Positions 34,483 to 39,830 of a stretch of 39,830 bases of DNA are shown piece by piece. The stretch's first letter is position 1, and every line of letters begins with the position of its first letter. The notes below the pieces were generated by a model. That model worked only from the letters and a program-made list of their open reading frames with translations, made no database searches and was not told the origin of the DNA. The stretch covers positions 17,616-57,445 of the forward strand of contig JAHDGS010000005.1 in assembly GCA_020627505.1 (NCBI GenBank), in the 5' to 3' direction. A program made the position numbers and the translations under genes. This DNA is from Myxococcota bacterium (GTDB lineage: Bacteria > Myxococcota > UBA727 > JAHDBA01).

Positions 34483-35484
34483 ATGTTGCACTTGATATGT
34501 CTAGTTGTGCTGACCATATTCTCAGCCTGCCGTCCACAATTAGAAGATAAACGGCCCGATCAAAATATGGATGAGCCGATGGTCGTTCATCAGGCCGAGA
34601 TCGACTGGCGGCGTGGTGCAAATATTGCGTGGCTCGATTACGGATCTGATTTTGGTGGAAACCCTTGGACAGGCGATCAAGGGTTGCGTGACCACGAAGA
34701 AGACCTCGATATGATCATCGAAGATATTATTGGAAATGATATCAAATGGCTCAGATGGTTTGTTTTGCCTGACTTGCGTTCAGGTGTTTTGTTCGATGAA
34801 ACAGGTGTACCGCTCACTTTAAACGAACATGTGATCCCAAATCTACAGTTTTTAATCGACAAGCTACCCGAAGATGTTTTTTTAATGCCGACCATTTTAG
34901 ACTTTCACTTCTGTTCGGATGATAAAGTCGATGGTGGTGTTCAGATTGGGGGTCATTGTGAGCTGATCACTGACGACACGAAACGTGCCGCATTGAATAA
35001 CAATATCATCAAGCCACTTGTTGCCGCATTCGAAGGCAGCCATCAGATTGCAGCTTGGGACATCATCAATGAACCGGATTGGCTGACAAGCTCAGCATTC
35101 GCCAATATCTCGTCTCAAGAACTTGATCGATTTTTAAAAGATTGTGTTACTGCATTACATGAATCTGCATCGCAGCCCATTACAATTGGACTTGCTTCTG
35201 AAGACGCACTCAACTTTGTCGAAGATATTCCAGTCGATATTTTGCAGTTTCACTGGTATCCCGGGCCATTATTTGGCGACACGACACCTGACTTTTCAGA
35301 TTATATGATGTTTGAGAAACCTGTTATTCTTGGTGAATACCCAGGCAACCTCACAGAATCTCATGAATATATTTGGCAGCAAGTTGAAGATGGACGACTC
35401 AGTGGTGCTGCTTTTTGGCGAGCGCATTTTACTGATGATGATAACGATCAATGGTCAGGATGGCCTGCTTTTTCGAGCGAATAG
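34483..35484 (+). CDS. GH5-like glycoside hydrolase lipoprotein
   Basis: This 333-residue protein has a signal peptide (MLHLICLVVLTIFSAC, lipobox Cys16) and a TIM-barrel-type hydrolase domain. The clan A signature sites are visible: WDIINEPDW (about 190, with the NEP acid/base Glu) and VILGEYPG (about 280, with the nucleophile Glu). DILQFHWYPG provides the usual His and Tyr between them. It resembles GH5/GH-A mannanase or glucanase relatives, but the substrate cannot be read from sequence. It should sit on the outer or inner membrane as a lipoprotein. It is in an operon with its probably inactive paralog. The last 37 bases overlap the end of lipB on the opposite strand. Confidence 0.8.
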   Translation: MLHLICLVVLTIFSACRPQLEDKRPDQNMDEPMVVHQAEIDWRRGANIAWLDYGSDFGGNPWTGDQGLRDHEEDLDMIIEDIIGNDIKWLRWFVLPDLRSGVLFDETGVPLTLNEHVIPNLQFLIDKLPEDVFLMPTILDFHFCSDDKVDGGVQIGGHCELITDDTKRAALNNNIIKPLVAAFEGSHQIAAWDIINEPDWLTSSAFANISSQELDRFLKDCVTALHESASQPITIGLASEDALNFVEDIPVDILQFHWYPGPLFGDTTPDFSDYMMFEKPVILGEYPGNLTESHEYIWQQVEDGRLSGAAFWRAHFTDDDNDQWSGWPAFSSE

Positions 35485-36125
35485 CACACTGCCTCAGAAA
35501 GCCGTTCTAGCGTCAAATCATATCCTTCTTCTTTCAGTGATGAGACAGGTCTATCTTCAATGCCACACGGGATGATATGTTTGAAATAATATGAAAAATC
35601 CATGTCATTATTGATCGCAAAGCCGTGCCGAGTCATCCCATCACCATTGACGCCAACGCCTATCTGAACGATCTTTCTCTTCACAGGATCTGCTTTCGAG
35701 TTCCGCCAAACACCTGTAAAACCTGGTTCAACAGATAAACCAGTTACACCTAAAGATTGCAACGCATCGATGAGGCGATCTTCAAGCCATCGAACATACC
35801 CAAGTAAGTTATAGTTTTTCGTTTCAGACGTCTTTTGTGAACAAAGCTTAATAATCGGATAACCAACCAACTGACCTGGCCCATGAAATGTGATGTCGCC
35901 ACCACGATCCGTGCGAATCGCTTCAATACCATCACGATATAAAGCATCTTCGGATGACAAAAGAGAACCCTTTTTTGTCGACCGAGTTAACGTCACAATT
36001 GGTGTGTATTCATACAGGAGAAGATGACCCGCGTCAGTCTGGCCCTCAGCCATCAGCTGTCGCATAGACGTCATCGTTTCTTGATAACGAGCGCTCTTTT
36101 TGAGCTGATGGAAATGCCATTTCAT
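35448..36125 (-). CDS. lipB: Octanoyltransferase LipB
   Basis: This 225-residue enzyme moves octanoyl from acyl carrier protein to lipoyl domains of 2-oxoacid dehydrogenase E2 and GcvH. The family motif RGGDITFHGPGQLVGYPI (about 75-92) is intact. So are the catalytic Lys region (VKRKIVQIGVGVN), TRHGFAINN, and the catalytic Cys in HIIPCGIEDRPVSSL (about 190). The length is normal for LipB. LipA is not in the window. The 3' end overlaps the convergent GH5-like gene by 37 bases, and the 5' end faces a small lipoprotein gene across a 52-base gap. It links functionally to the E1 gene at 20621, but they are not adjacent. Confidence 0.92.
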   Translation of the reverse strand: MKWHFHQLKKSARYQETMTSMRQLMAEGQTDAGHLLLYEYTPIVTLTRSTKKGSLLSSEDALYRDGIEAIRTDRGGDITFHGPGQLVGYPIIKLCSQKTSETKNYNLLGYVRWLEDRLIDALQSLGVTGLSVEPGFTGVWRNSKADPVKRKIVQIGVGVNGDGMTRHGFAINNDMDFSYYFKHIIPCGIEDRPVSSLKEEGYDLTLERLSEAVCYSLEKAGHPDH

Positions 36126-36177
36126 AAATCACCACATATACATTTTGAATACCAACTTTATACGCTACACTCCTCAT

Positions 36178-36390
36178 ATGGACAAGCGTTCACTATTCTA
36201 TCTTATTGCAGCCAGTACATTGATGTGGCTCAGTTGTCGGAAACCGATCGAAGATGTTTTGCCGAGCTTAAATGATACGGCACTCACCGATAATCGAGTC
36301 GACCGGCGGCCGCTGCCTATTCCAAGAGATGATAGATCGCTTTATATTGATGATGCAGGCTGTGCCAATGATTGCGATGGAGGCCAATAA
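36178..36390 (+). CDS. Tiny lipoprotein (70 residues)
   Basis: The ATG at 36178 opens MDKRSLFYLIAASTLMWLSC, a signal peptide with lipobox Cys20. A hydrophilic 50-residue tail follows with no recognisable domain, ending in GCANDCDGGQ. A TTG at 36145 would add an unlikely leader. Its TAA overlaps the ATG of the next gene by one base (TAATG), so the two are translationally coupled. Function is unknown. Small lipoproteins like this often escape annotation. Confidence 0.65.
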   Translation: MDKRSLFYLIAASTLMWLSCRKPIEDVLPSLNDTALTDNRVDRRPLPIPRDDRSLYIDDAGCANDCDGGQ

Positions 36391-37307
36391 TGGATGGTGT
36401 TTTTCAAATTTATTCGACAGATGGTGAGGCACTCAAAGCTTCGCGGATACATCATTCAAACGCATTGATTTTAAGAGACGGAACACAACTCGCGATGGCT
36501 GAGTGGGCAAGCGAATTGCTGGATGAGGGCACACCCATTATTTTACATCATCACGGTCTTGGAGAACATCATGGCCGACATGAACGAACCTTGCAGGCAT
36601 TCTTTGCGGAACCGCTTCGCCTCATCAGCTTTGATGCGCGTGGCCATGGTCTCAGTGATGGGCCACGTGGCGACGCCGAAAATGTCGATCATCTCGTTGA
36701 TGATTTTATGCAAGTGATCGCCCATGTGCACGACCGATTTCCTGATGCTCCAATCATATTATTTGGGCATTCAATGGGTGGCGCTGTGACCAGTCGCTAT
36801 ATCACAACACATGAACCACCTGATTATTTAAAAGGCGTCATCTTATCTGCGCCTGCAATTAAAACACCGGACGATCTCTTATTACGTATCATGAAGCGTG
36901 CTGGCCGTTTCTTACTCAAAGTGAAACCGCGTTTACAACTGCCGGCATCCGTTGCCGCAAAAGGTATTTCAACCGTTAAAAAAGAGGTTGAACGTTATAA
37001 AAACGATCCACTCAACCACGGTTATATTTCCGTCAGACTTGGTATGAGCCTCGCCTGTATGACCGATGAGTTTTATAAACTTGCCCCGCGTGTCAACCTG
37101 CCCGTGCTCGCATATCACAGTATCGACGATCCGATTTGCGACTATCAAGGGACAAAGGCTTTTGTTGAACGACTTGGGTCGTCAGATAAGCAACTCTTCA
37201 CATTTAAAAATGTGTACCATGAGATTCATCACGAAAATATCGAAACCCTTGATATGTTGCATCAGCTTATACGTAACTGGGTGAATGAACGATTCGATTC
37301 GTTTTAG
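36390..37307 (+). CDS. Alpha/beta hydrolase, monoacylglycerol lipase-like
   Basis: This 305-residue cytoplasmic protein belongs to the serine aminopeptidase S33/monoacylglycerol lipase-like group (Hydrolase_4). The oxyanion region is HHHGLGEHHGRHE, followed by FDARGHGLSDGPRG. The nucleophile elbow is GHSMGGAV (Ser about 128). The Asp is probably in YHSIDDPICD and the His in YHEIHHE, completing the triad. The start at 36390 has GGAGG six bases upstream, inside the end of the small lipoprotein gene. The longer frame from 36372 has no such site. It probably cleaves a lipid ester or lysophospholipid; the exact substrate is unknown. Confidence 0.85.
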   Translation: MDGVFQIYSTDGEALKASRIHHSNALILRDGTQLAMAEWASELLDEGTPIILHHHGLGEHHGRHERTLQAFFAEPLRLISFDARGHGLSDGPRGDAENVDHLVDDFMQVIAHVHDRFPDAPIILFGHSMGGAVTSRYITTHEPPDYLKGVILSAPAIKTPDDLLLRIMKRAGRFLLKVKPRLQLPASVAAKGISTVKKEVERYKNDPLNHGYISVRLGMSLACMTDEFYKLAPRVNLPVLAYHSIDDPICDYQGTKAFVERLGSSDKQLFTFKNVYHEIHHENIETLDMLHQLIRNWVNERFDSF

Positions 37308-37333
37308 TTGATAACCTAAAAGGAACTAGCAGC

Positions 37334-38554
37334 TCATCGACAAATGTCTTGCGTCGCTTTTTGAACCTTACGGAAACCTACGTCATCCTCTTTCAGCTTC
37401 TTCGATAAAACACCAGCCCCCTTCTGGCATTCGCCAAGTGCCTTAAATGAGCGGAGCGTTAACTCAATCGCATTTTGTTGATACGCCGAACCTTTGAGGG
37501 CATGGCTTAAATTCAAGCCGATCTCTTTCACACGCTTAAAATCTTTCAGCTTGAGCTGCGCTTCCAACCATCGAATACGTGCTTCAATGCGAAGTTCTCC
37601 TTCTGGGTAGTCCTTTAAATAGGATGAAAATAAGGATGCAGCCATCTCATATTTACCTGACGCCATCGCCAGATAGGCACGTCTAAAGTGCGCTACTTCA
37701 CCTGACATTTTCGCAGAACGCTTCGATGTCGATGTCGTTGTTGTCCGTGTCGTTTGTTGACGACCGGCAGTCCGCTCATTCTCTTTCTCACCACTGACTC
37801 GGCCTGAACCACCACTTAAAACAGGTTGTTGATTTGCCACAGGCACAAATTGAATTTCACGCGCTTGATTGTAAATGTCATCTGAAAGCTTCTCTTCTAT
37901 AATCGGCATATCAACTTCATCTGACTTCGATGCTACTTCAGGTTTGACATGAGCGATATCAGATGTCTTAGGTTTGGTTACCATTCTTTCATGAATAGCC
38001 TTCTCCTCTTTTGGCTGCTGATCTTTTTGTACCGTTATATCCGAGCTATTAAGCGTCCGCACATTTTGAGTATCTGTAGGTGAACCTTGCGCATCGATCT
38101 CCAATTGTTCGTTTGTTTCGATACCAATTTCTTGAAGCTCGTTTTCTTCAAGAATCTTTTTCTCATCTATCACAATTGATGGCTGTACAACCATAACTTC
38201 TGCTGATTCTTGTTTTTGAACTTGAATCGTCTGTTCATGAAAACGACCCGCACCATAAGACAAAGCTGCTAATGTGAGTGCACCCGCCAATGCTGCCTTC
38301 ATCGATAGTCCTGCAGTTGTTGCTGTCGCCACAGCAGCACTGGTCGAGGCTGCTGTTTCTGAGGTTGCATGCGCAGCATCCCCAAGAGAGAGCAGAGATA
38401 TTCCACCAGCTGCAAGCGCGGCCTTCACAACATTTTGACGCATATCTGGCAGATCGTGTTTTGAGAGTAATGTCTGCTCGAGATTCAGATCGACAAAATC
38501 CTTCTTGAACATCGGATCGTCAATCAAACGAGGCATATCTTTATCTTGAGTCAT
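37334..38554 (-). CDS. Membrane partner of the ECF sigma factor, with helical-repeat tail
   Basis: This 406-residue protein starts with an ATGA overlap on the sigma gene's stop, the usual arrangement for an anti-sigma partner. The N-terminal 70 residues are cytoplasmic-like and could hold the sigma-binding part (KKDFVDLNLEQTLLSKHDLP). One Ala/Gly-rich helix (LSMKAALAGALTLAALSYGA, about 84-104) would cross the membrane. A long acidic low-complexity linker covers about 110-290. The C-terminus (about 295-406) looks like TPR/YbgF-type helical repeats (FRRAYLAMASGKYEMAASLF, AYQQNAIELTLRSFKALGEC). It has no zinc-type anti-sigma motif, so anti-sigma function is inferred from position and topology. 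Confidence 0.7.
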   Translation of the reverse strand: MTQDKDMPRLIDDPMFKKDFVDLNLEQTLLSKHDLPDMRQNVVKAALAAGGISLLSLGDAAHATSETAASTSAAVATATTAGLSMKAALAGALTLAALSYGAGRFHEQTIQVQKQESAEVMVVQPSIVIDEKKILEENELQEIGIETNEQLEIDAQGSPTDTQNVRTLNSSDITVQKDQQPKEEKAIHERMVTKPKTSDIAHVKPEVASKSDEVDMPIIEEKLSDDIYNQAREIQFVPVANQQPVLSGGSGRVSGEKENERTAGRQQTTRTTTTSTSKRSAKMSGEVAHFRRAYLAMASGKYEMAASLFSSYLKDYPEGELRIEARIRWLEAQLKLKDFKRVKEIGLNLSHALKGSAYQQNAIELTLRSFKALGECQKGAGVLSKKLKEDDVGFRKVQKATQDICR

Positions 38555-39150
38555 TGCGCCTCCTTGGTATTCATTTCATTTTCTAATTTCAACCACGCAG
38601 ATTTAAATTCTCCGCGCGCTTTTCTTAACCGCGACCAAATTGTATTCAATGGCATATCGAGCATCTCTGCAATCTCTTTACCTGCTACACCCTCTAACTC
38701 ATAAAGCACAAAAATGTCTCTCACAGAATCAGAGAGTTTTTCGATTGCCATACGGACAAGTCGTGCCTGATCGCGCTGATGGACGCGTGCCTCTGCCTCT
38801 GGCTGAGCAATATGCTCTTCATGAACATGTTGATGTTGATCGAAATGATCTGCAAGCCGCCCACGACGCGCATACGAACGTTTCGCATGCATACACTTAT
38901 TCATGGCAACGCGATATAACCAGGTTTTCAGATATTCATATGAGCCTATTTCATTCCATTTCTGAAAGGCGATAATGAAGACCTCTTGAACAACATCTTC
39001 AACATGCGGACCGGCACCAATCTTACGTTCAACAACACGCAACAAAAATGGGCCATGTAAATCGAACGCTTCAGCCAATGCCGCTGAACTTTTTTTAGGG
39101 AGCTGGCTGTGCCCCTGTTCTGTTGTCGATAACGCCATCTGTCCTAACAT
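38551..39150 (-). CDS. ECF RNA polymerase sigma factor
   Basis: I prefer the ATG at 39150, with AGAGGTG eight bases upstream, over the longer frame from 39207, whose first 19 residues would be leader sequence. This gives 199 residues. Region 2 is clear (VEDVVQEVFIIAFQKWNEIG, TWLYRVAMNKCMHAKRSYAR). Region 4 is also clear (LSDSVRDIFVLYELEGVAGK, then EIAEMLDMPLNTIWSRLRKA, the DNA-binding helix). A His-rich linker (HFDQHQHVHEEHIAQPEAEA) joins them. It is co-translated with a membrane partner and preceded by an outer-membrane protein gene. A GGGAACTT motif upstream could be an autoregulatory -35. Confidence 0.9.
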   Translation of the reverse strand: MLGQMALSTTEQGHSQLPKKSSAALAEAFDLHGPFLLRVVERKIGAGPHVEDVVQEVFIIAFQKWNEIGSYEYLKTWLYRVAMNKCMHAKRSYARRGRLADHFDQHQHVHEEHIAQPEAEARVHQRDQARLVRMAIEKLSDSVRDIFVLYELEGVAGKEIAEMLDMPLNTIWSRLRKARGEFKSAWLKLENEMNTKEAQ

Positions 39151-39224
39151 CTCACAAACACCTCTAAAAACCCAATCAGAAGACAATGCAGATACATTTT
39201 GAGCCAATCTGCACGCTTACTTTA

Positions 39225-39234
39225 AAGTTCCCGG
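39225..39234 (-). promoter_or_regulatory. ECF-type -35-like motif before the sigma factor gene
   Basis: The minus strand reads CCGGGAACTT, 75 bases before the ATG at 39150. The same ten bases occur in the lipoprotein leaders at 3498-3507 and 4003-4012, and a seven-base match is before the OmpA operon. No clear -10 is seen 16-17 bases downstream. Confidence 0.4.
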
Positions 39235-39269
39235 AAAGGCGCAAGATCTTTAAAATAGATGTCAATTTT

Positions 39270-39830
39270 TTAAAAAATAAAATTTAAATAAAATCCGGCA
39301 CTTACGTTAGCTTCATCAAATAATATCTCACTTTCTTCAACAAAGAGAGATAAAGGTTGAAGCGGGACAAAGAACTGTAAACGGGTGGAAAGCGATGCCA
39401 GCCAAGACCACTCAATACCGAGCCGGCCAGCAAATCGAGGGTATCGCTTTGATTCAAAAGCGTAACGAGCTGTGTTGGCCGTATCATTGACGTGTGACGA
39501 ATCCAAAAAACCAATGCCACCATGTCCACCGATGACGACATCGAGCTGTGAACTGCCGTGCTTAATCGGGAGCATCACCTCAAATGGCAATCGAAACTCA
39601 AGTAAACGACTTTGAATTTGAGAAGAATATAGCCGTGGTCGCAAGGAAAACTCAATTCCAAATGAAATGGCATCAATCGGTCCCAATCGACTGACTTTAT
39701 CTTTTAGACCACTGCCAATCACAACCTCAAGACTTTGATCTGTTGTCCGTGGAAATAATGCAACGCCACCACCGCCACGAAACCACGTCTGCCGTGTCAC
39801 AGGTGGATCATCAATCTGAATGATTGGTTG
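39270..39830 (-). CDS. Partial outer-membrane beta-barrel protein (N-terminus off the window)
   Basis: The frame is open to the window edge with no start that must be used; a GTG at 39800 lies inside it. The 186 visible residues show alternating hydrophobic/polar strands (LEFRLPFEVMLPIKHGSSQL, FAGRLGIEWSWLASLSTRLQ) and end in FYLNFIF. A terminal Phe with aromatic alternation is the usual signal for BAM-dependent barrel insertion. It reads in the same direction as the sigma factor, 119 bases before that gene's start, and may be a periplasm-facing or outer-membrane component of the same system, or only a neighbour. Function is unknown. Confidence 0.65.
   Translation of the reverse strand, partial: QPIIQIDDPPVTRQTWFRGGGGVALFPRTTDQSLEVVIGSGLKDKVSRLGPIDAISFGIEFSLRPRLYSSQIQSRLLEFRLPFEVMLPIKHGSSQLDVVIGGHGGIGFLDSSHVNDTANTARYAFESKRYPRFAGRLGIEWSWLASLSTRLQFFVPLQPLSLFVEESEILFDEANVSAGFYLNFIF

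Noticed and set aside
39151-39207. Start of the ECF sigma factor at 39207
   Set aside because: The ATG at 39150 has a well-placed AGAGGTG site, and the upstream part overlaps the likely promoter region.
1-39830. Mobile elements, attachment sites or tRNA genes
   Set aside because: I found no transposase, integrase or recombinase gene, no obvious terminal repeats, and no tRNA cloverleaf by eye; a dedicated tRNA search could still overrule this.

Overview
The window looks like a piece of chromosome from a Gram-negative, Myxococcota-like (former deltaproteobacterial) bacterium with fairly AT-rich DNA. The evidence is the mix of families: Cys-rich DUF4215-type repeat proteins, two MYXO-CTERM-like tails (small Cys motif, hydrophobic helix, Arg cluster), OmpA proteins with thrombospondin type 3 (TSP3) calcium repeats, many lipoproteins, a stand-alone PilZ protein and an ECF sigma factor with a membrane partner. 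No class or genus can be assigned from sequence alone. I saw no tRNA, rRNA, CRISPR array, transposase or phage gene.

Layout. 1-4.4 kb (minus strand): an edge-truncated G8-like lipoprotein, then four short, closely spaced Cys-rich lipoproteins. Three of these have the same spaced leader element, and two share an almost identical 65-residue block after the lipid-anchor Cys. 4.4-6.1 kb: two unrecognised proteins. 6.2-16.8 kb (minus): one long apparent operon, in transcription order an OmpA/TSP3 protein, a Cys-rich MYXO-CTERM-like protein, a barrel-like protein that ends after its TSP3 repeats, an LtaS-like phosphoglycerol transferase, a GT-C-type membrane protein and a second LtaS-like enzyme. 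The last three are joined by ATGA overlaps. 16.9-18.7 kb (plus): a secreted SRPBCC protein, a protein with an H1-like linker and possible winged helix, and a PilZ protein. 18.7-20.5 kb (minus): a PP2C phosphatase followed by a membrane-anchored M23 peptidase. 20.6-23.6 kb (plus): a fused E1 alpha/beta 2-oxoacid dehydrogenase and QueE. 23.6-27 kb (minus): a 12-heme cytochrome c and an unrecognised protein whose frame is interrupted by a TGA. 27-33.4 kb (minus): a giant Cys-rich/TSP3 surface protein of about 2,100 residues. 33.5-35.5 kb (plus): two GH5-like lipoproteins, one apparently catalytically dead. 35.4-37.3 kb: LipB, a tiny lipoprotein and an alpha/beta hydrolase. 37.3-39.8 kb (minus): a probable outer-membrane barrel (partial), an ECF sigma factor and a membrane partner with a helical-repeat tail.

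Most of the window encodes the cell envelope: lipoproteins, barrels, calcium- and disulfide-stabilised repeat proteins, and enzymes likely to modify a surface polymer. Housekeeping genes (lipB, queE, E1) are interspersed. The observations most worth following are the in-frame TGA at 23716-23718, the conserved 44-bp lipoprotein leaders, a related GGGAACTT motif upstream of the sigma factor, the dead GH5 paralog and the LtaS/GT-C/LtaS envelope operon.
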